Assembly: GCA_008360955.1 (NCBI GenBank)
Contig: LUCM01003469.1
Span: 62,001-126,000, forward strand
Origin: Fasciolopsis buskii
Lineage: Eukaryota; Platyhelminthes; Trematoda; Plagiorchiida; Fasciolidae
Length of the DNA stretch: 64,000 nucleotides
Reading direction: 5' to 3'
Positions 49,774 through 63,373 of this stretch are shown piece by piece (positions within the stretch are counted from its first letter, which is position 1; each line of letters opens with the position of its first letter). The notes under the pieces were generated by a model. The model did no database searches. It was not told the DNA's origin and saw only the letters and a program-made list of their open reading frames with translations. The position numbers and the translations under genes are program-made.

Positions 49774-51021
49774 GTAAGTTTTATTTTAGTGTGTGTGCTT
49801 TCCATTTGCCTGTTGCTGACACCTTTCGAGACGCATGTTTCTCTCAGTTGCCCTCCCCCATCTCAGCCGCACCTATCAAGTTATCAGCGAAAAAATCACA
49901 CTATAACAACCGACCCGGAAAAATATCACGACGGGATAAGTGCAGTTCACGTGTGACTGTCATAATTTTGTTAAAGGTGGATCGATGTTAGTATAATTCG
50001 ATGTTGCATTTTCTCGGCTGATCGTGGTTCAAATAACATTTTCCGGTCCTTTTTTTCGAGTACCGACCCCAGTTCAAACAAAAATCGTATAAGACGAATT
50101 CAGTTAACCCAGTCATTTGCGCAAATTCACCTTTGATTGACAGCACATCGTATACGAATTTCCTTGTGCTACACTTCGAGTCCTCGGATGCGAATTTGAG
50201 GTCTTCCCAGCCTCTCATAAAAGTGCTTCAGACGATCGATTATCATCTACAACAATCAGCCTGTCATCCGTAAAGTGTTAGTCTAAGCATCAGAATTACC
50301 GTCATAGACTAAGAAGCAATGTGCTCCGTTACAAATTGGACCCCTTATGGTCCTTAGAGCATTTTGATGGGATAATTCGTAACTATGCATGGCTCTTGGG
50401 ATTCACCTCGCCCCTGCCCGTCACCACCATCACCATCGTGGCGAACAAACAGAATAAACGTTTGTCGCTTCGAAATTCAGAGGTTCCTATCCCACCCCTG
50501 CCGGTCATTTCGGAGAGTAGAATGCAGTCCGCTGTTCCTCAGTCCGCTGCGACGACCAGTTTCTGAAGACTTTACATGATTTTACATCACGTTGTTGTTC
50601 TCTGTGATTCCTACGGACTCCACCTTCCAAACATAGTATTGTAAACCTTGGATACCACGGGATAAGCTCGGATTACTGCACTCATGCTGTGAGCATATGA
50701 TTAATAGAAAAATGCAATTGTAGGCTGAGTAGGACACATTTTCTCGCCCTGTTATTCTTTATAGCCCTTCTGTTAGACTTTTTGTCCAGCCTCTGACTGA
50801 GTGACATTAGTGAATGTTCCCTACAAAAACAACAGCAAGAGGTAGCATCTTGTATTTGAAAACAAATATAATGCTGTGCCGGATTGTAGCCTTAACAATC
50901 AAGTTGGTGAAATATGATCTAGCAAACGTGACAGATATTAAGTGGATTTAAATGCTTGTAGTTGTGGACTCTTGTTAAGACAGTTAAATTACAAAAAATC
51001 ATCGTCATATATATATATGTA

Positions 51022-51052
<31 letters not shown>

Positions 51053-53192
51053 TGCACAGTTCTGAATACTATTAGTATACCATCAGAATCTTGGCGAAGA
51101 AGGAAATCAATGAGCGAAAAAAAGAAACAATGCGTAACGTCCACAGAATATGCTTGTTCTTCTATTCCCCACTTCCGCATCAGCGGCCATTCATCGGGAT
51201 CCATGAGTTACTTACAGGCTTGATACTACCCGGACTCCCAAACCGAAGTAAAAGTTTGGCTTAGAAGACCATACCCCGAGCCTTTGACTAAGTGGTCTAA
51301 CGCATAAGGCAGCAAGACGATCTTAAGGTCACATGACTCACTGGGGACCGATGACATTGTTCATTTCATAGGCCCTTCTGATGAGGCTAGACATTCGTAG
51401 GTGACCAGTACACCGCTTCACCAAAGATGCCGGTAAGCACATGGCCGTGTGCTTCGTATGCCGCCTGTGAATGGTTTCGAATCGGAGTTTAAACAACTCC
51501 CCTAAACTGATTATCAATGATCAGTCAACCTCGTAGAAAAAGCTGGGCGATCGCCTTCGCCCTTGAACTCTAATAGAAGCAACTCTACCACGAGAAGGCA
51601 GTGCATAGGACTTCCTCGGCAGAGGTTATTCGAGCCACCCACCCCCGATCATACTGAGGCATTTGAAGGCATCGTGCATTTACGTAATTTGATCGGGTTG
51701 CCAATGTAATCCTTTTAAAATCTTTCAATAATCTCTGCATGGCCCTGTAGTTCAGCTGGTAGACGACCTCATGTGATACTGAAACGTGAGTGATGTCTGT
51801 AGGTGGTATGATTAATCGACGAATGGCTTCCGTAGCATTATTAGAGCTGGATCATTAAAGTCTCAACCATTATCCTTTTTTGCTTCGTTCGTTGCACTTC
51901 ATTTCTCGACACATGTTCAATCTGCCACCAGTTTAGGATAAGAAATTTGGCGGGCGGCGTATCTCACATTTAACCGGTGAAATTACAGTCATTGGCCAAA
52001 TTTACCAGACTATCACATGTTACTGGGTCACACAATTCACACGGTATGTGCTCGTTTGCGGTGTTAAGTGTCTAGAAACCTTTTTTCGTGTTCTGCTCTG
52101 CCGGAGCTGCTAAAAATAACTCAAGGCTGTTTAACGGAAGCTAGAGGCGGTTAAATTACGTAAAAGCTAGTCCTCGTTGTGCTCCTGGTCAAGCGCTTAA
52201 TCTCATCGTGTTTGGATCCCTCCGGTTTATTAAATTATCCGATGTCTTGCTAACCAATACACGGTGAAACACATCTCATGTTTTATTACATTGCCGTAAC
52301 CGAAAAATGATTCTTTAAATCACTCCTTATGAAAAAACTGAACTGCCTACCAGAAAGTACCATTGAATCGAGATCGCAGTGGAATCAGCATACTCACGGG
52401 TACTGAGAATAAAACAGTTGATTCACGATATCGATCGGTAGGCCGAAAAATAAGACCACTCATTGGACTATTGGTCGTATCGTCAATCAGTTAGAACAAA
52501 GGAGTCCCAGAACAGACGACTAAAAGATTCCGAGAAATGGGTGTTTACGGGTAACCGAGGTAGTTGTGTAGAACTGTGGAGATCGATCAGAACAATGACA
52601 CCCCACCCATGATCTTCTTTGTTTGCCCCTGATCCACCGTCGCGTAGGTTTGAAAATCTTCGAAATAACTGATCATAATTGTGGAACAGCTCAAAAATAG
52701 TAAATGAATGACTGGTCTTACGAAGGGTTGCCGATCTCAATGCATGTCTGCCTGTCGCATTTGCAGCGGGCAAATCTATATACGATCATCCGACTTTATA
52801 CTCACCCCGAGATGTCCAAAATCCGCACTGGTTTCGTTTTGTCTCATTCATTTTGTAGTCTCGCGGTGTCATCCCGTGACTGTTGAGTTCTACAGCTTTA
52901 TTTGTTAATCAAAGACCTCTCATTGATATACCTGCATCAAATAGGGTTTGTAATTAGCTATGACCGACTCGGTTCTCATGTGCACCGTTCTTCAAACAAG
53001 TCGATGGAAAAGGCAAACTCCAGATTTTTGTATGTGACTGAATTAAATGCCGTTCTGATGAACGCCTTAGTTCTAGCCCAGGAGCCGTTATATTTTCGTA
53101 ATCCTGTCTTAGTAAATGCATATAGTACTACTAATAATGGTAGTAGTAGGCGTGGTTTTTTACTTTTATCCCACCCCACTTGTCTCCCCCAG
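49774..53192 (+). other. Intron, 3.4 kb
   Basis: Contains a (TA)n block (51007-51053) and weak tRNA-like stretches near 51283-51345 and 51740-51795 in which only an A box is legible. No coding exon recognised. Confidence 0.5.
51007..51053. repeat. (TA)/(TG)n microsatellite
   Basis: TA blocks separated by TGTATGTG. Confidence 0.9.
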
Positions 53193-53303
53193 GCTCTGGA
53201 CATGGCTCTGCACGAGGTCACCAAATTGGATCGCGATACTTCTGTTCTCAATAGCACTGTTGGTCAAGTAGAATTTCGTACCAAACCAGAAAGCGCTGTC
53301 TAG
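53193..53303 (+). CDS. Protein 4.1-like C-terminal domain, terminal exon 3 of 3
   Basis: The exon follows the acceptor CTCCCCCAG and runs to a TAG stop at 53301-53303, 36 codons in phase 0. It reads ALDMALHEVTKLDRDTSVLN, then STVGQVEFRTKPESAV. This lines up with the last part of protein 4.1 C-terminal domains (ALAQAI-EA---PDMSV---VVHKETE), including the short acidic/basic end. Together with exons at 48213 and 49738 it gives a full C-terminal domain ending at the usual place. No FERM domain is seen upstream in the window; it may lie beyond the left edge or be missing from the assembly. Confidence 0.7.
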   Translation, partial: ALDMALHEVTKLDRDTSVLNSTVGQVEFRTKPESAV

Positions 53304-53385
53304 TCTCGAATGACCAAAAAGATTGTTCACGTCATTTACATTGTCAAAGCTCTTCATCAAACGCAAGACCGTTTTCTTTGTTCTG

Positions 53386-53391
53386 ATTAAA
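53386..53391 (+). terminator. Possible polyadenylation signal
   Basis: ATTAAA, the common variant of AATAAA, lies 82 bases after the stop codon of the 4.1-like gene. It is a short motif that also occurs by chance. Confidence 0.35.
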
Positions 53392-54113
53392 TTACACGCT
53401 AGCGATGAAACCCCGGGGGAAAATTGAATTTTCCTATCGGTGCGGTGTCGTAATCATTTTCCATTTAAGTCGACCAGTCAGCAGTCATTGTCTGCTGTTT
53501 TCGCTTCAGCTTACTCCAAATTCAGTTTCCCTTTCATTCCCGCTACCTTCCGCTTTATTTTCATCCGGAGAAATCAACTAGCCATCCGATATGCCCCCAG
53601 TTTCATCATTGATCGCGTTTTTTTTCTCTACACATTGTTATGTGGGCGCTGTCAAGGTCCTCAGCGCACTCCGATTCCCCATTCTCTTCTGCACGCCCGG
53701 CCTTCGGTGGATGCGGTTTTCGCGTTGATTGTGAATAGTAGTTTCTTGCGTTCTCCTTCTGTGTTGCTCGTCTGTGCGACTCTGGGCTGAGTTCGCAAAC
53801 CATCTATTTTTCTCAAGATGGCCATTTAGGCCTTGCAGCTGCAGTCGACCAACCCCATGGTCTTCTATCCGATTGCAGTTTCCTTCTATTGTTTCCAGCT
53901 CTCTCTCTCTCTCACACACACACACACATTCTTTCCGCCTTTATTTTGTCGACCCATTCTCCATTCAGTCATGGCACTGCCCAAAAACGTCCGTTCCCAC
54001 GATTGGAGTGTCAATACTGAGCGTGTTAGATTGATCGCCTAGTATACTTCAGTCACAAAGCCGTTTTTCTCATCCGGTGCATTCTGCCGTTTCTTTGTTC
54101 GTCGATCGGAGTC
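53392..54113 (+). other. Short intergenic interval
   Basis: If the neighbouring models are right, this 0.7 kb holds the 3' flank of the 4.1-like gene and the promoter and 5' UTR of the next. It is T- and C-rich with a (CT)/(CA) run at 53900-53930. No TATA box of clear quality was found. Confidence 0.4.
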
Positions 54114-54286
54114 ATGGACAGTGAGCCACTCGATGTAGCTGTTGTCGCTGTTGTTGCTTTCATTGTCGTCTTCGCCGTTACCGTCATCATTATCCTACTC
54201 TTTTATTCCCGACACCGCGGATTACCTGCGTCGATGTGTAATAATCACTACTTGCTGCTTTTTGGCGATTCCACACTTACTTACCG
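54114..54286 (+). CDS. Probable first coding exon of a single-pass membrane protein
   Basis: An ATG preceded by ATCGGAGTC opens 57 codons plus two bases, ending at donor GTGAGTAAG (phase 2). The product starts with a short acidic segment (MDSEPLD). A 23-residue hydrophobic helix follows (VAVVAVVAFIVVFAVTVIII), then LLF, and a basic YSRHR at the inner face. This is the arrangement of a type III or N-out membrane anchor with a short lumenal end, as in synaptotagmins and other anchored proteins. I do not identify the family because no later exon was recognised. Skipping the splice gives a stop shortly after the exon. The segment is unlike surrounding intron sequence in its codon-like hydrophobicity pattern. 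Confidence 0.5.
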
Positions 54287-56089
54287 GTGAGTAAGACAGA
54301 GTCCATGTTTTATCTATTTTCTGTGTGTATTAAGTTTAATGTGACATTTCGGTGGTTTATTTGCTTGGCCATTTGGAGTTCCATGATTTCAGCCCAGTTT
54401 CCTTTCATATATTTCCCCCCTATCCAAGAACACCCGTCAAATGCGTTGTTAATCACACAAACCTAGCGATTTGTCCATCGTTCGCCTTTCCCGGGCTCTT
54501 TTCTCCATTTTATTTGACCTACCATCTAGGTTTTCGTAGTACCTTCGCATCTTGATGCAGTACAACTGTTTTTGGGTTTTATCACATGAAAACCACGGAC
54601 ACATTGTTAGCAAAGCTCTGCATCTGATCTTGGATCAGTCTAATTATAAGCACCAACCTGGGGCCTGTACACGTGTTTGGGTTTTGACCGTTTTTTTCTG
54701 ATAGATCAGTTCTATTCGCGTATGGTCTTAGACTCATAACATCTTAGTAGTTTGTCAACCAGTTGTATTTCAGTAAGGCGATGGAAGGAAGCTTTTACAT
54801 GTCGATCAAGTACAATTTATAGCGATATGTCTGAAGTAACCAAATGATGCAATCGATGAAAGCCTTCTGCTTTATGAGATATGGTTTGGCAAGTTTTTAG
54901 ATGTTGAATAGACTCAGTAGTGAAAAATCTTTGATCTCAGCAGAGTTTAAACCCCGCTTCAAACGGTAGACAAGCCGCACCCAACCTGCCGCGGGATCTC
55001 CTCGCAGGTTCGTCGATAGACTGCATGTGGCACCGTGTTTTGATTTACGAGGCGGTCAAAACAGGGGGAAAACACCAAATTGACTTATCCCGAATTCAGA
55101 CCAGCACAATTTGATTCGTTTGGCCTCTAATCCTGAGTCACATACTAGAATGCCATTAGGTGGTCATCTAGAGACAGCTTTTTGGCCTTTAACAGCACAC
55201 CTGACTAGAATCTTGTCTCTGTTCCGCAACACAAGCCGTAAATCAGTAGAAATCACTTATGCTATACTAACCTAAAGGTTCTACTGGAGCAAAAGAATAT
55301 AGGAATCATGAGATGAACAAGGTACAATCCTGAATCAGAAGTGACTCTATATCACGAATGTCATAGAAATTATGCTCAAAAAACGCATTACGGTTCCGGA
55401 GAAGAAATGATGGTTCGAGGAATATGATGCGTTATTATTCGCCATTTTCCGTCATAATTTTCTTTCACTAAATGCTAAGAAATCAAAATTTCTCATTTAG
55501 CGAGGAATTTTGTGTTGGTAATAAAATAGAGGAGAAGAAATGCTATGCAATTCTAGAGGATACAACATTTTTATCGTAGGGTGTAATAGTGCCTCTGATA
55601 CTGAGGTAGACCCCTCCCCATCCCAGTTGTGCGTGCAAAACTGGTACAATTTGCAACCGATGTGCGACAAATCAGATCCTTTGTCTCACATTCCGTGCCA
55701 TTCCGTTTATCCAACCGATAAACAACAACACCTTTGGTCACCGATCTCTAACCAGTTGTTAATGGTTCTTTTGCCGCTCGGGTGAGGTTTGAGGTTTGTG
55801 AGATCACGGATGATTTGCGATGAATGTGTTCCCGCTATCCGCGGTTGTTCACTTTCTATTTTTCAATATTACTGTTCGACCGTCTGAACCGCTGTTTTTT
55901 CACATGTGGCTATTGCGGTCCCATTTCTTACCAATAATACCGAGACTAATTTACGGAATATCATGAAGTATTAGCACCTGTTAAAAGCAGTATAAGCAAC
56001 CCAGCTCTTTATTTATCCGATTCGTTGTGAATGAGCACCAGGTGTTTCTGTCTCTCGTGATCCATTCGTGTTTTTATCGAATGCGGGCG

Positions 56090-56420
56090 AGAGGTTGAGC
56101 TGGACGCCTAATCATTGCGTTATTCGAGTTGATGCACTCGTGCGTACCGGCCCGATCTCCGACTAGGCAAATTTAAGCGTACAGGCACTTTTTATAGGCC
56201 CACGATCTTTGTCTTCTTTGATCTGAAGGCCACGTTCAAGTCAGTCGTTCATACAAGTTCTCTGCTTCTATCTTTCTGAAAAGTCTGCCAGGGAAATTCG
56301 TTTCTATGATTTCATTTTTATATGCCAACAGCCAAAGTCGCATTCATACTTATGGTGATTTTTGATCCGAGATCCTCACGATAATTGGTGTTCGGCGGGG
56401 TTTCTCTCCAATCATCCAAT
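56090..56420 (+). mobile_element. RT fragment of an RTE-like element
   Basis: Across frames the + strand spells a RPTIFVFFDLKATFKSV palm motif A, then FLYANSQSRIHTYGDF, where HTYGRVRVYG-like sequence is expected, and a GVRRGFSPI-like block in place of GARQGCPIS. The YADD box is not reached. Frameshifts are frequent. Confidence 0.6.
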
Positions 56421-58436
56421 TGAAATGACCATAAAAGCCGCCCTATCCTGCTACGTGAATAGCCACTTTGTTTGGATGAAGATTCCGGTTAAATTGCCAT
56501 GATCCTCGATTGTCGTGACGGTGATGTGGAAGTATATTTGAAATGGTTTTGCATCCTCGAAGTAATAACTGCGGCTAGAGGATTCGGTTGACCCGAAACC
56601 GAACCTTTCCCTCGGGGGAAAACTGAATAGAGTGAACAGGCTTGGTAATTTGAGCAGTCACATTTCATCTTTTGGTGACTTATCAAGTGGTTAGCGTTCA
56701 CCAATTGGAAACCTTTTTTGCGTCGTCGATTGAAGATCATAATTCTAGTGTACACTGCATCAGTAAGATCTCTCCTGTTAGACGACTCGAATGCGTGATC
56801 GGTGTGGTCGAACTATATGCCAAATACTGTTGTTGCTTGAGTACCCTTACGTTTGAGGCTTTGCTTGAATGTGGCGGTAGAATCCTATCACCAACGCCTT
56901 GAGTTACGTAAGCTAATGGACCCCATGATTCAGCTTTGTAGACCAGGCACTGAATTTTGATAGAATGTGGTAGTTGGATTGTGAATTGAACGCGCTCGCA
57001 AGTTGTCTGCGTTGATGTACGCTGCTCTGAAACGCGTAGGTCTTAGCTGAAAGACGTGTAAAGTGTTCGGCTCTTGACATGGCTAAAGACAGGAAACCTT
57101 TACCGAATCAGTCATCTTGATTCGGTCGAGTAAGCGTGTCAGGTTTGGTTTACGTGATCCCCCCGTTCAAATGGTTGGGGAAATTAGGTGGGATGGTTGT
57201 GTCACCGCGTGTGACTTTCCTTACATCCGAGGCATCCTTTTTACCTGCGTAACTGTTTCTACGTTCTGCATTCTTCTTTGTCGTCTACTATCATCCGTTT
57301 ATGCTGACTTTGAGGAAACGGTGCTTCAAGGTATCAGCCAGAACCAGTGCACCGGCACAAAGCTAAGAATCTTATGCGCATCTTGGGTAAGGTTGTAAGG
57401 AACAACTTGGGACTCATACTATGAATTCCCGCATAGTCATAATGCAGTTAGTTTTGCCATGAAATTCCGTTCATGCTTCCAGTCTTTTTGTTTAGAACCA
57501 GGAGTCCTGGATAGGAGGCTTTCGTAGGCAGCTCAGAATCGAATCTTATATCGCTGATTCTTCGCCACCCGACTGAACTCCTGTGCCCCTATTTGTATTC
57601 TGGATATTAATAATATTACTATTACCGTTATGTCAATCATCCATGTTGCCGTTGAATGTAATGACTATTCCACCACACTCGCACAGTTCTACAGTGTTTC
57701 TAATTAACCGAATTAGGACACCAGGTAAATTTGCACTGATTGAATTCACCGCCGTGCATCGGCTAATTCGTCTGTGCAATCTGTTGTTTTGTGGTCCGTT
57801 TTTCGCTGCACTTGGATTGCGTATTCTTCCGTGAAAGAATCTAGATGGGTGATCGGTTTTAGACTTCACTCAAAAGCATCCGGAATGCCTTCATTTGAGT
57901 GCTCTATGTCGAGCTTTCTGCGTGGCCTGACCATTTATACCCGTCCTGCTTTTCATTGGTTGTGACTAGTAAGCGATGGTGTAGTTGATTCTTCTAGCAC
58001 GGCCACTAGATTTGTTCCCTCCTATTCTGCGATGTCCACCTACATTTTAACAACTAAAAATGGCTTCTGCAGCAATAATTGGGGTTCAATCAGTATGGAG
58101 TCAGATTTAATGGTCATTCTACACGATATGTTGCTCTAATTCCGAACCTCCCACGGCTCACACTTGATCGCTTAGGCCTCTCCATCTTTCTATGTTCGTC
58201 CTCTTACCATACAGGTGTCCTAATTTGCCATGTCCTCGTTTTGGTCCTACTTATCAAACGGAATGGCCCATTTTTGTCGCTGAGTTTCGTCGCCAACCTG
58301 GCCACGGGAAATTGGCACGGCAGTCATTAAGCTCTTCGACTTGGTAATCGTTCTTCTGCATCATCAACGTCAGATTTCTTTTGCTACATCCTTCGCCCGC
58401 TTCGCAGTCTACTGTTTTCATGATATGAATCGTTTT

Positions 58437-58475
<39 letters not shown>

Positions 58476-58481
58476 TTACTG
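58437..58481. repeat. (CTA)n microsatellite
   Basis: About 14 CTA units with one imperfect unit near the end. Confidence 0.95.
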
Positions 58482-59350
58482 TGCTTTTTCCGCCGTCATC
58501 GGATGCACGGATACGTCAATTTGGTTGTCGTACGATTACTATCGTATGTCTGATACTTCTCTCGCTTTCAGTTTTGGCCTGATTCACACCCTATCTCCCG
58601 AATCATGACAATCAATACGTTTTCTCGCCCGTTCCATTTTTGCTTGTTTTCATTCATCCAATTGGTTGTTGTATTACTAGTTGCCCTCTCCGATCTGTGA
58701 ATCGACCAGACATTTCCAGTTGGAGCGGGCATTGATGATTGGCTGCTTATCGTAGCGTAGCATTTTCCTTTTCGCCCAGTCCTAAAGTTTTGTCCTGCAC
58801 TGAGCTACACCCAATGCGCTGTTTGCACATAGCTGCGATATAGACTAATATCCACAAATCCACTCTCAGTCTAGAGAAATATACATTGATGTAAACGTGC
58901 ATGTACGTATTTACGTACCTAGTTCGCATTCGTGACTGTCTCAGCCTGATCAGCTGAGTTTTTTGTTTCCGCTTTGCCGAACTTTTCACGTGCACAAAAA
59001 GGACACTTCGTTAGTCACCTGCCCTCGACCTACACATATTTTAAACTCGGAACGGTTCCGTTCGTATTCACAACAAACGAGACTGAGTGGAGATAGCCAT
59101 TTCTCTTTTTCGTGCAAATGAGTGGTCAAATCTTTGGCGAAAAACAACCGTTGATGATGTGTTCACTTTCTTCCCTCTCCGGGTCCCTGGCTTTCTTTTT
59201 GCGTCTGAGGGATATTCGGTCCTGCCGCTTCTGTCCGCTCCGGCCTCGTCATTATCATCATCAGCAGAATCGCTATCTAATCTATTCACTGTACATCCAA
59301 GCACTGAGAGCTAAGCAAACATTTGCCGTTTTGCACTCCACTCCATCCCT

Positions 59351-59379
59351 CCCCCCCCCCCCCCCCCCCCCCCCCCCCC
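59351..59379 (+). repeat. Homopolymer of 29 C
   Basis: Unbroken run of C, preceded by CCCTCC-type sequence. The length in an assembly is uncertain. Confidence 0.9.
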
Positions 59380-59537
59380 GATTACCAGTTAACGACTGCG
59401 AGCGCTTTTTTGATCACCGAATGTTTCATCGCTCACCACCTCTTATCTGCTTCGTTCGGCCTAACAACCACATGAACACTCAATCACATACACGAGTACA
59501 TACGTACATACATGCAAATATATACATATACAAATTC

Positions 59538-59558
59538 AAATATATATATATATATATT
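59538..59558. repeat. (TA)n microsatellite
   Basis: Short TA run after several TACATA units. Confidence 0.85.
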
Positions 59559-62500
59559 CGTACAGTCAGTCGTGCATAAAAATAAACAACTGTTATACGA
59601 GACATCCATGAAATTCTGAATCTCATTTATGATACATTTCTTCACATGATTACGTGTGAGTGCACTGGAAGAATCGATTGTGTCAGGTGCGACCGACAGT
59701 CACGGGTGTTAGACTTGTCATGACCTTCGACTACACACAAGCTCCCGATTGATCGGGCCTGGTGGCGAACCAGGCAACCGTCGGCCATCCATCACCAAAA
59801 CGGCCAGCTGGTGCGACATTCAAATTTCTCCTCTTCCAGGTGGGATAACCACTTCCCAATGGTGAAATAGCACCAGTTATTTGCACAAAAGGTACACACG
59901 GATTCACCCCCTATCGTCATCTTTTGCCGTGTGCCTTCTTCCGTGCTGTTCCACCGTGATGTTGTCACCCTCATTTATTGCATGTAGCTTTACTATTAGC
60001 GCTGGATCGGCTGTTTTATTCACCTCATAAGCCTACCAGACTGTGACGAGCAAGGCATCGGATTTCTCGATGGCCTCGGTCACGTGCCCGCCGGCCTCTG
60101 TAACGATGGTACGGACAAAAAGTCTGGTCAGCTAAATGCCGAATAATGGACGTTTATACGCAGAAGTATACACGGTAATGAAGTTATAGAACAGCCCAAG
60201 AGTAAACACCATTTTGATGATCAACAACAGAGCCAACCTAGTAGGTTTGATTATAAGGCTTCATGTATGACAGGTCGATATTCTGTTGCTACGTGCTCCG
60301 TATAAAGAAATTAGTCGTGAAATGCATCGGTTGACCGCCCAGTCCGGAAACATCTGACTTCATACGTTGCACGGTTATAATGAAGCTAATTTATCTTTTC
60401 TGTCTGCGAGGCTGAAGTTTCATTTTCATTCACCGATTAAATTCATCCGTTTAATTTTTATGGTTTGCCTCAACAATCCGGACAGTAAAAGTAATCTAAT
60501 AACTTAGAATAACTAGAACGGAAATCGTCATTGAGCCGGAAGTAATAGACGCACAAAAATGTGGATGCAATTAAATTGCTTTGCACACACTGGCACGATG
60601 ACGCTGGTTTCGTCGGACCAAGTCGCTCTCCATCCTTCCACAGCTAACGGTTAGTGCTTGGGTGCGCATACACACACACACACACAGCGCGCGCACAAAG
60701 CATGTACGACAGATACACTTGCTTTTCTAAATTTGAAAGTTGACCGAACTTTTACCTGTAACTAAGGCCCGGATAATTCTGAAAACAGGCAACAGCCACC
60801 TTCGTCCGCAATCATAAATACAGCAGATAAAGGACCAACTCGCAGTCAGGACAGAACCCTTTTGCAAAGTGGAATCCGTTTGTCATTTTGCCACAAATCA
60901 CTCAAGCGATTTTTATTCTCTTTGATTTGCACCACGTGCAATTGACAGCGCTTGTTTTTTATCATTCAACCAAATCCAAATGATATACCGGGTATTGATC
61001 TGTCAAAAAAGCGGAGAGTAGGACCGTGATAACCACTGAACCAAACACACGTGATGCGACCGAAACGAGGAATGAGATCTGAAAATACCCTAGATTTGTT
61101 CTTGATTGTGTGGCTCAGAAAGAACACGTCGGCGCACCCAGCCGATAAGTGATTTCAAAATAAAAATGCCTATTCGGTACGCAGCTGACGCGACGCTTAA
61201 GGCAGGACAGCCGCGAACACAATCAGTTGGGCCAATCACGCGATGAGTCTATGTGCCAATCACGTGGTACAGTCTGGTGCGGCTCCGCTGCCAGCTGCAG
61301 CTACTACGAACCAATCAGAATAATGGAGACTCACAAAAATGAGCTGACTAAAAGAAGCAATTTCAATGGAATTTCCATTGTTTGTAACAACTGACTCCGC
61401 AGTGCACGCCGACATTCTACGAGCCCCAATTAAAAAGTGGACGGAAGTGACTTTGGACTTTCTGATGAAAGTTGGAAATGTGCAACTCGCATTGGGCCAT
61501 TTTAGGTCGGAATTCAATTCCAGTTGAGGCCAGTGAATAGGATGCATAACCAACGTTCCTGAACACTACTCTCACAGGCTGCGCTGGCAAGTTTTCTGGT
61601 TTAGTCTATTTGGTGTTCCAAATTGGCTGAGTTAGATGGCGCTAAAAAAAATCTAAACTTTAAATGTGGACAAATAAGGATTTTCAACACCACCAACAAC
61701 GAAACCAATCGAGTAAAACGGCGTTTGATTTGTCCAGCACGATCTCTGTCTTGTTTAATATTCAAGCCACAGAGACCAAATACCTCTACTGATCACGTGC
61801 ACGAGCCCCAATCGCGTCGCCGTTCGATGAACTTCCACCTTTCCGTGTGTACATTTGTTTGTATCTGTGCACGTGCATGTGCGTATACTTACCAGCCAGC
61901 AGCAATCCATAAAATGGTTTCCGAAAAAGTATCACAGTTTCATGGCCCTAAACCAGCCGATCATAAAACGGTTTAAAATGAAATTGAAGTGCTCTGGAAA
62001 AGATTTCCGTCCAACAGTTTGGGAGATATTGTGAGTAATAGATGTTTAGCTGCACACTGAATTTGACTTCTAGTTTTACCAGGTGGACCGAAGTAGCCGC
62101 ACATTCACTGGGCTACACCCGGCACTGCATGGTCACAGGCACACACACACACGCGCAACGTGTCGTACTGGCCGTTTGAATAGTCACGTAATTTGGGCAA
62201 TTATTAGCCGATTATATTGTACACGAAATTATTCACTGTAACGTATGAACGCCCAGTTCACTATTAGGAATATGTATGGGCAAATCGCAATGTTAGATAA
62301 CTGGCCACTTGATCATATTCGTAAGCAAAATCACTTGCCGACAAGGGGGATTGGCTTGGGTAGTGTCAAGTAAGATGTTATAAATCGTGCAATAACAGCT
62401 GCTCTCCTGCTAATCAAACCGATCACGGCTAAGCTCTGCATACCCCATTGAAAGTCTTTGTTGTGGGATTGTCTTCGGATGAATCATCTGTCGTGGAAGT

Positions 62501-62577
62501 CGGCTGCTTTGTGCCGGCTCTCCCTGCCCGTGCAAACTGGCAACATAATTGTTGTCACGTGCCGAAATTCAGTAAGG

Positions 62578-62643
62578 GCCTCCCCGATGGGTAGAGCGCT
62601 CTGATCACAATTTTCCGCTTAGGTTCCAGTTCGGGTGCGGTAG
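62578..62643 (+). repeat. tRNA-derived SINE head
   Basis: A-box-like GATGGGTAGAGCGCTCTG and a T-arm-like GGTTCCAGTTCGGGT are spaced as in a tRNA. Loss of clear acceptor pairing favours SINE. Confidence 0.45.
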
Positions 62644-63350
62644 ATTTGCGCTAGTAATCAATCCTAACAAGGATAAAACCGATATGCAATGTACCCATGG
62701 TTTTTTACTGGTAAGTTGTGTGCTGATGTAGCAAGGCAGATAGACACGAGACTGTGCGAATGTTCTTCATGAATGAGTTCTGTTTGCCTCTTGACATCGC
62801 TAGCAAGCAGAATACAACTAGCCCATCGTTCGGTTACTTCTGGATAATCATACACAAACGGATACATTAATTACTCGTGGCTATGGTTAGCCTATACGGT
62901 TTCCGAAGTTACAGCTGGAAATAACTTATGTAAGTGTTTCGTCGGCAATCGAGGTGACATCGCGTCCTACGCGCTTGACGATGTAACGCTGGTGACGTAA
63001 ACCTTAAATCCAGCAATCAGAACATTACGAATGCTGCATAATTTGATGCGGTTATTTTTCAACCGCTTCCCGTTTCGTTTGGGAAGCAGAACGCCAAAGG
63101 GAGTAAATTATGCTTTGATATATGGGAAACCATACTGCTATAGATTTATTATCGGACTCTACTGGGAACACAGATCAAGGACGATTGATTCGACTGGCAA
63201 AAGATGTCAGACGAACGAGAGAAAAACGGGGTTTCGAATCATTATTATTATTATTATCTGTTATTGTGTATTTCAACAATGATAAGTTCCACGTTCCTGT
63301 TTGATGGACATTGAACACGAACTGGCTCAAAATGACTACTTGTATGAGTT

Positions 63351-63373
63351 GGGAGAGGGAGAGGGAGAGGGGA
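63351..63373. repeat. (GAGAGG)n purine tract
   Basis: Four units of GGGAGA. Confidence 0.85.

Noticed and set aside
51283..51795. Two further tRNA-like segments
   Set aside because: Only an A box is readable in each; the B box is absent.
59112..59579. + frame of 155 codons with a proline run
   Set aside because: The proline run is the poly-C tract and the end is TA repeat; nothing else supports coding.
61623..61976. + frame of 117 codons near the right end
   Set aside because: Starts at TTG, has no domain, and ends in cysteine-rich low-complexity sequence typical of TG/CA repeats.
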